The position numbers and the translations under genes were made by a program. The notes beneath the pieces were generated by a model. The model was not told where the DNA came from. It saw only the letters and a list, made by a program, of their open reading frames with translations, and made no database searches. From Saprospiraceae bacterium (lineage in GTDB: Bacteria > Bacteroidota > Bacteroidia > Chitinophagales > Saprospiraceae): 64,000 nucleotides of DNA. The DNA is taken from NCBI GenBank assembly GCA_029262995.1, contig JAJCYH010000032.1, positions 62,001 through 126,000 of the forward strand. The letters are read 5' to 3'. Below, piece after piece: positions 18,134 to 27,210 of the stretch (position 1 is its first letter; the number at the start of each line of letters is the position of its first letter).

Positions 18134-19264
18134 TTAATTAATCTCAAAGAAAGCCTTAATACATTTACAGACCGTTAAAACATCTGCATTTGTAATGTGA
18201 CTATGAATGGGTAAAGATAATACTTCCTTGCTTAACCGTTCTGATACAGGTAGATGTAGATCGTTACCATAAGATTCTATATAGGCATCCTGTTTGTGAA
18301 CAGGAATCGGATAATATATCATACTTGCAATACCATTTTGATCAAGATAGGCTTTAAGAGAATCCCTTTTGTTATTTAAGACTCTAATTGTGTATTGATG
18401 GTATATATGCAATGAGTTTTTATAGTTAAGCGGTATTCTTATTTCATTCAATTGATGCAAATTGTCACTATAAACGCTGGCGGCATTTTGTCTGTTTTCC
18501 ACGTATTTGCTAAAATGCTCTAATTTTACATTTAGAACAGCAGCCTGTATTGAATCGAGTCTACTATTAATGCCTATCAATTTATGATGATACTTGATCG
18601 TTTGACCATGATTGGCAAGCATTCGTAGTTTTTCGGCTAATTTGTCATCATTGGTTAACACAGCTCCTCCATCTCCGTAACAACCAAGGTTTTTAGAGGG
18701 GAAAAAAGAAGTAGTTGCAATGGAACCAAAACTCCCTGTTTTTCCTGAAAGTGATTTGCTACAATAAGCTGAACCAAGAGATTGTGCGTTATCCTCTATG
18801 ATTATCAAATCGTGTTTATTTGCGAAATCGACAATTGAATCCATATTGCAGGATTGTCCAAACAAATGAACAGGAATAATAGCTTTGGTTTTGGAACTTA
18901 TTCTTTTGGCCAAATTTGTCAAATCAATATCAAAAAACTGTTCATCAACATCGGCATAAATGGGTACCAATCCCATTAATTTAATGACTTCTGCAGCAGC
19001 AATATAACTGAATGCAGGTGTAATAACTTCATCACCGGCTTCTAAGTCCAAAGACATCAATGCCAATTGTATTGCATCAGTTCCGTTAGCACAAGTGATA
19101 ATATGTTTGATATTTAATAATTCAGATAGCTTATTCTCTAGTTCAGAAACTTCAGGGCCCTTTATGAATTTTGAACTTAGAAAAATGGATTCTAATCTTT
19201 CATTAATATCTGATTTAATCTCCAGATACTGTGATTTAAGGTCAACCATTGGAATCTTATACAT
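18134..19264 (-). CDS. wlbC: DegT/DnrJ/EryC1 sugar aminotransferase
   Basis: A 376-residue PLP enzyme of the WlbC/WbpE type that aminates the C3 keto sugar nucleotide made by the WlbA-like enzyme. Seen: MVDLKSQY at the N-terminus, CANGTDAIQLAL (58-69) contacting PLP phosphate, IIEDNAQSLG (155-164) holding the PLP aspartate, and the Schiff-base lysine K191 in SFFPSKNLG. It is the first gene of the minus-strand locus; its upstream neighbour at 19442 is on the other strand. Glutamate is the expected amino donor from family knowledge. Confidence 0.92.
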   Translation of the reverse strand: MYKIPMVDLKSQYLEIKSDINERLESIFLSSKFIKGPEVSELENKLSELLNIKHIITCANGTDAIQLALMSLDLEAGDEVITPAFSYIAAAEVIKLMGLVPIYADVDEQFFDIDLTNLAKRISSKTKAIIPVHLFGQSCNMDSIVDFANKHDLIIIEDNAQSLGSAYCSKSLSGKTGSFGSIATTSFFPSKNLGCYGDGGAVLTNDDKLAEKLRMLANHGQTIKYHHKLIGINSRLDSIQAAVLNVKLEHFSKYVENRQNAASVYSDNLHQLNEIRIPLNYKNSLHIYHQYTIRVLNNKRDSLKAYLDQNGIASMIYYPIPVHKQDAYIESYGNDLHLPVSERLSKEVLSLPIHSHITNADVLTVCKCIKAFFEIN

Positions 19265-19441
19265 AAGGGTAAATATAGTTTAGTCGTAACAATAAAAATA
19301 AATTAAATATAGTATCAAGTTAGATGCAAAAATTGAAGCAAGATTCAATAATGAATTGTCTGTTATCAAATTATAACTTTTATTTATATGTTTGTATTAT
19401 ATCCCATCATTAATATTGTAACTTAGTATTAACAAATTCTA

Positions 19442-21064
19442 TTGGTATTGGAACTTTCGAGTAAAAAGAATAGTGTTATAACCGTTGTAAGCTGGACTTT
19501 TGCCGTAATATGGCTATTGTTAATTAGTCTTGATTATTTTAACAAGCATCCTGGATTTTTTCCAGCAATTAAATATTTTCAGTATCCTAAGCTTTACTTG
19601 TTTTTGCTTGCCTTCTTTAGTGGTGTTGTATATTTAATTAAATCAGAAAGGTTTAAAAATTATCGGATTCCAGTTAATGGAATAAGTTTGTCCATATTTC
19701 TTTGTATACTTTCTTTTGCAACAATAGTTGCCCATAAAGACTATGCTTTTACTGAAACGAATACGCAACAAATTTTTAGTTTCATGGGATTTGCATGGAG
19801 TTTAATTGGATTTTTGTTTCTTCTATTTATGATTTTACAGAGTGCAGGAAGAGTAGTTTACCGCAAGGCTTTTAAAAACAATATTAAGACTAATATTTAT
19901 CTTGATTTAGCATTAGGATTAATGCTATTTATCAGTTGTTTATTTGTACTAGGGCTTTTTAATGTCCTAATGCAAAATGTGATTATTGCCTTGTTATTTG
20001 TATTTGCTTTGATTAATCTTTTTTATCTGGTTCAAAGAATTAAAGCATTCTTAATAGAACCCATTGATGTTTCCGGGATGACAGTTTTAGGCATATTGTC
20101 TTTTTGTATTCTCAGCTATTTTATTCTCTTTAACTTTTTATCTGCTCTTGGACCATTTCCATCTGGTTTTGATTCAAGGAATTTTTATATGAATATATCA
20201 AAATTAATAGCAGATTCAAATGGCTTAATAGAAGGATATCAACCCTATTATTGGTCTCTTTTCATGAGTATTGGATTTTCACTATTTGAGAAAGTAGAAC
20301 TTGCATTAGCACTATCATATTCAGGTATAGTAATTACAGTATTGGTTGCTTATAGATTTGCCGTAAGACATTTGAATTTAAACAAAAACTATGTGCTTTT
20401 TTGCCTGTGTTTGTTTGTTCTTACTCCAGCAGTTACCAACCAGATGTATATTGAATTAAAGGTAGATTTTGCCATGTTGTTTTTTCAAATACTATCTCTT
20501 GAATATTTGTTGATTCTATTAAAAAGCCTGGAAGATCCTTACAGTAATGAAGATGATCCTAATAAAACCAAAGTCAATTATCACCTTATTGTACTGTTAG
20601 GATTATTGTCAAGCTTTGCCTTAGGTATAAAGATGATTAACATGTTCATGGTATTTGTGATTATTATCCTCATCTGGTGGAATGAAAAGAATAAATATGG
20701 GACACTTGCCGCCATTTGTTTATGCTTATTGCTTTTTCTAATTGCTGGGATTGATGAAATAAGTGGATTGGGCAAATATCATCTCTCGGAAGATATCGTT
20801 AAGGTTTTATTGGGTTTGATCATGATTGGATCATTGACTTATAGTTTGGTAAAAAACAGATCAGCAAGCCTCTTGAGAAGTAAAATAACAATTGTTTACC
20901 TTATTGCTTGTGGCGTTTTTGTTCTTCCTTGGATAATAAAAAATGGTGTAGAGTCAAAGTCTTTATCTCCAAGAACTCTTTTAATGGGTGAAGATCCAGG
21001 GCCAGATATCACTTTGAATAAGATGGTACAACAATACGAGAACTCTAAAAAAACAGAGAATTGA
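19442..21064 (+). CDS. GT-C-like membrane protein, N-terminal part of a split gene
   Basis: A 540-residue integral membrane protein with about twelve hydrophobic segments. GPFPSGFDSRNFYMN near residues 238-252 and YWSLFMSIGFSL resemble the first periplasmic loop and second helix region of polyprenyl-phosphate-dependent GT-C enzymes, and LPWIIKNGVESKSLSPR (near 498-514) matches the conserved PWxxKN loop start. No ATG is near the front; TTG at 19442 is the likely start. The ORF ends just after an A7 run and overlaps the next ORF by 4 nt. Related proteins appear to carry both parts in one chain, so this may be the first half of a frameshifted gene. Confidence 0.65.
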   Translation: MVLELSSKKNSVITVVSWTFAVIWLLLISLDYFNKHPGFFPAIKYFQYPKLYLFLLAFFSGVVYLIKSERFKNYRIPVNGISLSIFLCILSFATIVAHKDYAFTETNTQQIFSFMGFAWSLIGFLFLLFMILQSAGRVVYRKAFKNNIKTNIYLDLALGLMLFISCLFVLGLFNVLMQNVIIALLFVFALINLFYLVQRIKAFLIEPIDVSGMTVLGILSFCILSYFILFNFLSALGPFPSGFDSRNFYMNISKLIADSNGLIEGYQPYYWSLFMSIGFSLFEKVELALALSYSGIVITVLVAYRFAVRHLNLNKNYVLFCLCLFVLTPAVTNQMYIELKVDFAMLFFQILSLEYLLILLKSLEDPYSNEDDPNKTKVNYHLIVLLGLLSSFALGIKMINMFMVFVIIILIWWNEKNKYGTLAAICLCLLLFLIAGIDEISGLGKYHLSEDIVKVLLGLIMIGSLTYSLVKNRSASLLRSKITIVYLIACGVFVLPWIIKNGVESKSLSPRTLLMGEDPGPDITLNKMVQQYENSKKTEN

Positions 21065-22458
21065 AATTTAAATATTATCATATTATTGTATTGGTGGCAA
21101 TACTTATTACATTTTTGCCAGGAGATTCAATTGACTGTCAAGAAGTAATAAATTCTGAAATTGTAAATGATTCTAAAAGAGAAGAGATTCAACGTTACTT
21201 TGGGTACGAGCTACTATTATATAGATATTTAAGTTTGCCTTATGATGTTTCAATAAATGTGAACCAGCAAGGCAATTTTGTAGACATTGGAATACTTTAT
21301 CTTCTTTTTATTCCCATACTTGTACTGCTTTTTTTAAGACGAAAGACTTGGGCTTATTGTTTGGTCATGTTTTATCTTTTTTTCACTTGGATAATATCAA
21401 CATCTAATTCATTCTTGTTTTCTCTTTCTAGATCTCGGATCGATATGGATGTTAATGCATTGGATACTTATATTGCTGCAATGCCGTTTAATATTGAGCC
21501 TTTCACAAATGTCTTGGCTTATATTTTCAAGTTTAGTTTAATATTGTATAAGCCTCTAAGTGCATTTGGTAATGCAATATCAGGAGACAGTGATTACGTG
21601 ACCTATCCAATCATTTTTATTGCATTTATTGCCGTCAGTTTATGGTTGATCAAAAACACTTCTAGACTAAAACCTAATTTTAAATACTTTCTAGCTTTCT
21701 TTTGGACCTATTTGTTTTTTTGGCTTGCCTTTTCTGGAGGAATAGTATGGTACGGTTATATTTTGATATTGATGGGATGTTTTGTGATTTTTAAATTAAT
21801 AGATAAGTTAACCGAGAAAAATTCTCGTGAAGGAGCTGTTTTAAGAAAAGCATTTGTCATATCAGGCAGTATCTGGATTTTATTGAATCTTGCATTGAGA
21901 ACATCTGATATCCAACCGCTGATGGACCAAAAGTTCCTAGCTAAAGGAATGTTCAACCCTGTTTTTTATGATTTTTCCGCAGGGAAAATTAACGAGGAGC
22001 AATCTTTAGATATAATATTTTCGGATGTTAGCAAGGCGTTGAATAGAATTAACAAAGAAGACCAGTCACTTATATGGAGGGTAGGGACCAGCTTTTCATA
22101 TTTTATAAACAATAATCACAAACGCATAATTCTGGATAACCAGATGGGCTTATTTTATGAGCTTAAAAAAAGATATCCTGACAATTTAGATCTTGTGGAT
22201 GTGATGAAGGCCAATGGTGTGAAATATATGATTGTTGATTTAAATACGGCTTCAATTGATTCTACGCCAGACAAGAGTTTGACAAGAAAATACAGGGAAT
22301 TGTTTTCTTTTCTTATCAATAACCCCTACATGAAATTATTGGCAACGGACAGAGTTGTTGCTAATAAAAACAACAAGGGGGAAATTATATATAGAAAAAA
22401 CATTATTGGACAAGAAATCTATCAATTTGGGCGATTTGCCATATTTGAAATAGTATAA
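21061..22458 (+). CDS. GT-C-like membrane protein, C-terminal part of a split gene
   Basis: A 465-residue protein beginning at a TTG that overlaps the previous stop codon. It starts with a hydrophobic segment (YYHIIVLVAILITFLP), then a loop with REEIQRYFGYE, then five or more membrane helices and a soluble C-terminal domain (from about residue 300) with VDVMKANGVKYMIVD. The loop resembles the EEL-x-RY-x-GY region that follows PWxxKN within single-chain relatives. Reading in this frame is open back to 21049, inside the A7 run, so a one-base change would fuse both ORFs into about 1,005 residues. A genuine two-protein arrangement cannot be excluded. Confidence 0.62.
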   Translation: MKFKYYHIIVLVAILITFLPGDSIDCQEVINSEIVNDSKREEIQRYFGYELLLYRYLSLPYDVSINVNQQGNFVDIGILYLLFIPILVLLFLRRKTWAYCLVMFYLFFTWIISTSNSFLFSLSRSRIDMDVNALDTYIAAMPFNIEPFTNVLAYIFKFSLILYKPLSAFGNAISGDSDYVTYPIIFIAFIAVSLWLIKNTSRLKPNFKYFLAFFWTYLFFWLAFSGGIVWYGYILILMGCFVIFKLIDKLTEKNSREGAVLRKAFVISGSIWILLNLALRTSDIQPLMDQKFLAKGMFNPVFYDFSAGKINEEQSLDIIFSDVSKALNRINKEDQSLIWRVGTSFSYFINNNHKRIILDNQMGLFYELKKRYPDNLDLVDVMKANGVKYMIVDLNTASIDSTPDKSLTRKYRELFSFLINNPYMKLLATDRVVANKNNKGEIIYRKNIIGQEIYQFGRFAIFEIV

Positions 22459-22481
22459 TAAAAGAAAGCTTTTATCTGAAT

Positions 22482-23327
22482 ATGAAAAGATTAATTACTT
22501 TTCTTTCAAATCATTATCTATTAAGTATTGTTATTGCATTACTTTTTTATCTACTTAGCGTTTTGCCACATGAAACAGTAGGGGATATTCTTTCAAGACA
22601 TCTTGATCAACCCTTGGGACGAACCAACTATAATCTGCTTATCTCGAGCATATTTATGAGCTTTGCAACGATTTTTTTAGTTTGGTTTTATTGTCAAGCT
22701 AAAAAAATACCTAAAAAAGAATATTTGTTCATTTTTAGTTTGCTCATTCTCAATGTATTTCTAATCTTAATCAGTATCAATGTCATTTTTGTCGTCCAGA
22801 TAGAAATAGTTCATATTGTACAGTACACCTTGATGTCTATTTTAGTGTTTCCAATTGTTAAGAATTATAGGGAATGTATGTTTTGGACATTTATGTTGGG
22901 AGTCTTAGATGAGTTGTATCAATATATAGTTTTAGCGCCCAACAAGAATGATTATTTCGATTTCAATGATGTGATTATTAACCTGTTAGGTGTATTTTTT
23001 GGCTTAGTAATTATCAGGATTGCTGGAGTCAAGGAGTCTAAAACTTATTCAAACCCATTATACCGGCCATCAAATGTTGTGGCAGTCTTGATTTTATTCA
23101 TTATATTTATTTCGAATTCATTAGGCTTCATTAGTATAAAGCCCGTTATTGATAATAGTCAAACTGTAATTTTTGAGTTTATTAAAGATTTTAAGCCAGG
23201 ATTTTGGACAAAATTACCAAGATCAGGCAATTTTCATATCGTGAGACCAATCGAAGGTATTGTGATTATTATTGGGTTAATGTATTTATTCAATGTAATT
23301 GCTAAAAAATTCAATTCGGAATCATGA
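22482..23327 (+). CDS. VanZ-like membrane protein
   Basis: A 281-residue protein with about seven hydrophobic helices. The middle part shows the VanZ-like pattern: EIVHIVQYTLMSIL, then GVLDELYQYIV, then DFNDVIINLLGVFFG with conserved Glu/Gln, Asp and Asn-x-x-G positions. VanZ-like proteins are small polytopic proteins of poorly defined function. An extra TM segment and a periplasmic tail follow. It lies 23 nt after the GT-C second half and 48 nt before the GT2 gene, so it is probably part of this membrane-glycosylation group. Confidence 0.7.
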   Translation: MKRLITFLSNHYLLSIVIALLFYLLSVLPHETVGDILSRHLDQPLGRTNYNLLISSIFMSFATIFLVWFYCQAKKIPKKEYLFIFSLLILNVFLILISINVIFVVQIEIVHIVQYTLMSILVFPIVKNYRECMFWTFMLGVLDELYQYIVLAPNKNDYFDFNDVIINLLGVFFGLVIIRIAGVKESKTYSNPLYRPSNVVAVLILFIIFISNSLGFISIKPVIDNSQTVIFEFIKDFKPGFWTKLPRSGNFHIVRPIEGIVIIIGLMYLFNVIAKKFNSES

Positions 23328-23361
23328 ACATATTTTTTAATCATCAAATGTCTTTTTATAG

Positions 23362-23369
23362 TAACTTTG
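23362..23369 (+). promoter_or_regulatory. -7 element placed 6 nt before the GT2 ATG
   Basis: TAACTTTG matches TAnnTTTG and ends 6 nt before the ATG at 23376. Transcription would begin at or very near the A of the ATG, giving a leaderless or nearly leaderless mRNA. Confidence 0.5.
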
Positions 23370-23375
23370 CAACAA

Positions 23376-24071
23376 ATGGACTTTAAAACAAGCCTTTCAG
23401 ATATTTTTATAATTATTCCTGCTAAGGATGAAGAAAGGTTTATTGGAGGTGTAATTGATGCAACAATAGAATTGGGATTCAATAACATTGTCATTGTCAA
23501 TGATAATTCAAGTGATAGTACAGGAAAAATTTCAAGAGACTGTGATGACTCAATAGTTGTTTTAAATCATATCATTAATTTGGGTGTAGGCGCAGCCACC
23601 AAAACCGGTATTGATTATGCACTATCAAAAGGTGCTAAATATATTGCTACAATTGATGCTGACTTTCAGCACAAGCCCAAAGACTTAATTCCACTAATAA
23701 AATGTATCGAAGATAATAATGTAGATCTTGTAATTGGTTCTCGATTCCTTAAGCGAAATACTATTCCAGTCTCAAGAATTCTGTTCAATATCGTTGGGAA
23801 TATCATTAACTTTTTTGTTACTGGACTAGTGATTTCAGACTCTCAGTCTGGCATGAAAATAATGTCTAGAAGATTTGCTGAAAACCTTACGATTAGTTTC
23901 AATGGATATGAGTTTTGTATCGAAATAATTAAAAATGCAAAGATCAATAAGAGCAATATAATTGAATATCCTATTGATGTTACTTATTCTAAAGAAACGA
24001 TGCAAAAGGGTCAAAATATTTTTACTGGATTTAGTATGCTTGGAAAATTGTTGAATCCATTTAAAAGTTAA
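23376..24071 (+). CDS. DPM1-like family 2 glycosyltransferase
   Basis: A 231-residue GT2 protein resembling dolichol- or undecaprenyl-phosphate hexosyltransferases. Seen: IIIPAKDEERFIGGVID at the N-terminus, the NDNSSDST donor segment, ATIDADFQHKP with the catalytic DxD (DAD) and the QHxP motif typical of the DPM family, and LVIGSRF. There is no C-terminal membrane domain, so it is the short soluble type. A TTG nine bases upstream is also in frame, but the ATG is preferred. As a lipid-linked sugar producer it would feed the GT-C protein encoded just upstream (inference). Confidence 0.87.
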   Translation: MDFKTSLSDIFIIIPAKDEERFIGGVIDATIELGFNNIVIVNDNSSDSTGKISRDCDDSIVVLNHIINLGVGAATKTGIDYALSKGAKYIATIDADFQHKPKDLIPLIKCIEDNNVDLVIGSRFLKRNTIPVSRILFNIVGNIINFFVTGLVISDSQSGMKIMSRRFAENLTISFNGYEFCIEIIKNAKINKSNIIEYPIDVTYSKETMQKGQNIFTGFSMLGKLLNPFKS

Positions 24072-24604
24072 GATCTCCCTTCTCCCTTAAAATGATCTTC
24101 TTTATACTTAAAAAGTATGTTAAAACTGGTTAGGCTCCCATAAATTCTAGTAATATATTGTTGAAGGTTTATTTTTTCTTCTTCTGTTAGTTTGCTGCTA
24201 TTAATTCTTTGTTCCATTACCCTGATTCTATCCCTAACCATTATTATTTTATGGAAAAAAGTTTCTATAGGCATATCTTTTGACTTCAGACTTGGATCTG
24301 CAGGCTTAAGCTCGAGAGTGCCTCCTTCCCAACGATCTCCAAGATCGGCTTTGCTTTCAAGTCCATTATACGTTTTAAGTATACGAATTAATGATTTTTC
24401 AGCTTCACTGAAACTAATCTCTTGTTCAGCTGGAATTTTTTCAATTATTTCCCATGAATCGTATTCTTTTCCTACAAGTTTAATTCCGTAAGTCATAAAA
24501 CAAACATTGTATGCTGCTATATCCAAGCCGATTATTACGCCTTCTCCATAAGCAGGATGCTTAACTCTTGAGCCTACTCCCATGATGTCATCTAAATTGC
24601 TCAT
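24068..24604 (-). CDS. Conserved hypothetical protein with KOW/Tudor-like N-terminus
   Basis: A 178-residue cytoplasmic protein. Residues 8-45 (GVGSRVKHPAYGEGVIIGLD) have the shape of a small SH3-like domain as at the C-terminus of UvrD/PcrA or in CarD-like proteins. Residues 65-80 and 105-165 are helical and charged, with a possible coiled coil (VRDRIRVMEQRINSSKLTEEE). No catalytic motif is seen. It overlaps the converging GT2 gene by 4 nt and shares 4 nt with the secreted-protein gene that follows on the minus strand. Nucleic-acid or polymerase contact is a guess from the N-terminal fold. Confidence 0.6.
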   Translation of the reverse strand: MSNLDDIMGVGSRVKHPAYGEGVIIGLDIAAYNVCFMTYGIKLVGKEYDSWEIIEKIPAEQEISFSEAEKSLIRILKTYNGLESKADLGDRWEGGTLELKPADPSLKSKDMPIETFFHKIIMVRDRIRVMEQRINSSKLTEEEKINLQQYITRIYGSLTSFNILFKYKEDHFKGEGRS

Positions 24605-27210
24605 ATCTTGACAAATTTCTTAGTTACCAATGATTTTGAAGACTCAAATATAATATAGTAAATCCCATTTGGGAAATCACCAATGTCAATATTTTGCACA
24701 TTGTACTCAAATTGGATATTGTCCATCAGTTGACCATTTGAGTTTATAACTTTTATATTCTTAACCTCTTTGTCAAATGATAAATTAAGATACCTTGATG
24801 ACGGGTTTGGGTAGATGCTGATACTTTGGGCTAAAAATTCCTCTTCAGTATCGCTTAATAATTGCAAGTCTAAATCCCATATCCCTCTACCGTAAGTTCC
24901 AAACCTTACTTTATTCAAGTTCTGTAAGAATTCAACACTCCAGTAACTCTGGTTAGGTGCTTTAGATTGACCAAGATCAAACCATTCCTCAAGATCTTCA
25001 ATATATACGAAAGCACCTGCTTCCGTTGCAGCAAAAATAAATTCTCCTTCAGAATCTATGGCAATGTCATATACTGTTGTCGAGGGAAGGTTGTTTTTTA
25101 TAGAAAAGAAACTATCACCACCATCAATAGATTTGTAAATAGGGGCGTTACTGTATCCAGAGCCTGCAATGTATATTACATCAGGGTCATTCTTTGAACA
25201 TAAAATCTCATGCCCATAGAGATAGTGAGCATTATTAATAGCCCCAGACTTTTCAGTGAAATTCTGACCCATGTTAATAGACTTATAAAATTTACCGTTT
25301 GATGTTATAGCATAAAATATATTTGGGAAAAACTTGTTAAATGCCATTCCTGTTACTGTGCCTCCACTAATTGAAAAATCAAATGGCCATTGTGTTACAG
25401 TCAAGCCATTAAAGTCGCCTATTTTAAGTTCAAGAATATGTGATCCAGATCCCCCATTTTTTGCGCCTCCAGCCATTAAAACAGAATTAAAATGATATGG
25501 CGAACTGATGATTGGAGGTAACCAAACGGATTCATCCTTTGAATCAAGTTGATAGTTAAAGCTTGAAAAATTTTGATTTATAGGATCGTCAAAATAGAAT
25601 ATCCATCCACCAGGATAAACGATCCACATACTCTTATTAAAATTAGTAAAACTTATATGCCCATAATCACCGCTAAATAACTGAGTAAAGGAAACTGTTC
25701 CTTCTCCTAAATCATATCCTCTTTGAATTCCTTGGTCCTGGGAACCGGCAAAGATCACATCGGGATTCAAAGGATAGGTTCTTACACTATAATATTGGCT
25801 TATATTTAAATTTATTTGTGCAATGCTGTTATTGGATATAAGTTTATCGTAGGACAAATTGACACCGCCATGATTTGCTATTGTAATAATATCTGAAAAT
25901 CCATTGTCAAACTCATCAATATGCATCATGTCTGCATGCAGTTTTGTTAAAGGATTGCTATAATATTCATTCCAGGAATTTACCTTGACCCATGTAAGAC
26001 CACCATCTCGTGATACATGAGCTTCAACTTCGGAGATAATCATAAGATTGGGATCGGAATAAGAAACAAAGATTCCGTCCTGCCATGGAGCTACAGGCAG
26101 GCTGCTTAGTTTGGTCCAGGAAACGCCTAAATCCTTTGATCTATAATAATCATTATTACCATTATAACTAAAAAGCACGAGTTGGCTATTTTGGTATCTT
26201 GATCGAATATTGCCTCTACCTTCTGCACCAAATGATAGAGGTGAAGAATCTGTGATTAACTCAAAGTTCTTAGTATTAGTATTCCATTCATATATTTTGC
26301 TTTGAGTTATAGATTTTTGTTCTATACAGATGAGCTGATTGGTTCTTTTGCAAACATCAATGCTGAAATTATCAAGGTCTGAACTGTTGAAACTTGATAA
26401 AGTATTAAATGAACTTCCAAAATCTTCCGAATAGTATAGCTTTAAGTTTTTCTGAGCACCTTCATCTATTAGGTAGAAAATGAATCTGCCTTTTTGAAGG
26501 CTTTTAACATTTTTAACTCTTCCTCCACTTAAGACCTGAGGACCACCAGAAAGAGTCCATTCAATACCATCTGCTGAATAAAATGGTTTACCTGATATAC
26601 TGCAAACAATCCTTGTTTCATTTTCGGTTGGATGAGTTATTTTAAGAAACCTGTTATCAAATTTTAATTTGTCATTAATTAATCTCCATCCCAATCCATC
26701 AAATCGATAATTCCAAAGTGAGCCCCCAGCAGAAATAGAATAGAATTGATTGTTTAATGAATCATACTCCATATATGTAATACTTCCCGAAAGGTTATTG
26801 CTTCCTTTTTCATTCCATTCAGCTATTATATAACCGTTAGCAATGTTCACGGTTTTGTCTTTTAGATTTTCCGAACCATTGGAGGTCAATGATTTCTTAT
26901 AGCTATTAAATCTGTTTTCTTCTTCAATTTTCTTCCATGAAACATCAGGTGCGGATTTGTGAATTTCATCAAGCCAAGACTCACGATCCAAGCCTTTTTT
27001 GGCAGTTTCCATTTGCTCATTTACAATGGTTGTTTCAGTAGGGGGAGGGTAAAAGATTTTATCATTGGCAATTGGATTTACCAATAGGTAGTAAGCTGTT
27101 AATAAGCAGCTAATGATTATAAATATGTTAGTTGTTTTTCTGATGCTGCTATTTGTTTTTATGATAATGATCGTCCCAATTTTTCTCTTTAGGCTCTTCA
27201 AGTTTTCCAA
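24601..27210 (-). CDS. T9SS-secreted BNR/VPS10-type repeat protein
   Basis: An 869-residue surface or secreted protein. A hydrophobic export segment (TTNIFIIISCLLTAYYLLVN, about 26-45) is followed by a long beta-propeller-like part with many SxDxGxxW-type BNR/sortilin motifs (YRSKDLGVSWTKL, VSRDGGLTWVKV, KSINMGQNF, KSIDGGDSF). The last 75 residues (ISIYPNPSSRYLNL to FVKI) are a type A T9SS sorting domain. The only start in frame near the front is TTG at 27210, which overlaps the symporter gene by 62 nt; a rare ATT/ATC start closer to the signal segment is possible. It is not a sialidase: no Arg triad or FRIP motif was seen. Confidence 0.82.
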   Translation of the reverse strand: MENLKSLKRKIGTIIIIKTNSSIRKTTNIFIIISCLLTAYYLLVNPIANDKIFYPPPTETTIVNEQMETAKKGLDRESWLDEIHKSAPDVSWKKIEEENRFNSYKKSLTSNGSENLKDKTVNIANGYIIAEWNEKGSNNLSGSITYMEYDSLNNQFYSISAGGSLWNYRFDGLGWRLINDKLKFDNRFLKITHPTENETRIVCSISGKPFYSADGIEWTLSGGPQVLSGGRVKNVKSLQKGRFIFYLIDEGAQKNLKLYYSEDFGSSFNTLSSFNSSDLDNFSIDVCKRTNQLICIEQKSITQSKIYEWNTNTKNFELITDSSPLSFGAEGRGNIRSRYQNSQLVLFSYNGNNDYYRSKDLGVSWTKLSSLPVAPWQDGIFVSYSDPNLMIISEVEAHVSRDGGLTWVKVNSWNEYYSNPLTKLHADMMHIDEFDNGFSDIITIANHGGVNLSYDKLISNNSIAQINLNISQYYSVRTYPLNPDVIFAGSQDQGIQRGYDLGEGTVSFTQLFSGDYGHISFTNFNKSMWIVYPGGWIFYFDDPINQNFSSFNYQLDSKDESVWLPPIISSPYHFNSVLMAGGAKNGGSGSHILELKIGDFNGLTVTQWPFDFSISGGTVTGMAFNKFFPNIFYAITSNGKFYKSINMGQNFTEKSGAINNAHYLYGHEILCSKNDPDVIYIAGSGYSNAPIYKSIDGGDSFFSIKNNLPSTTVYDIAIDSEGEFIFAATEAGAFVYIEDLEEWFDLGQSKAPNQSYWSVEFLQNLNKVRFGTYGRGIWDLDLQLLSDTEEEFLAQSISIYPNPSSRYLNLSFDKEVKNIKVINSNGQLMDNIQFEYNVQNIDIGDFPNGIYYIIFESSKSLVTKKFVKI

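Noticed and set aside
21046-21054. Canonical X-XXY-YYZ slippery heptamer at the GT-C split
   Set aside because: The zero-frame reading is T-AAA-AAA, not a homogeneous heptamer, so a standard programmed -1 site is not present; only weaker single-site slippage remains possible.
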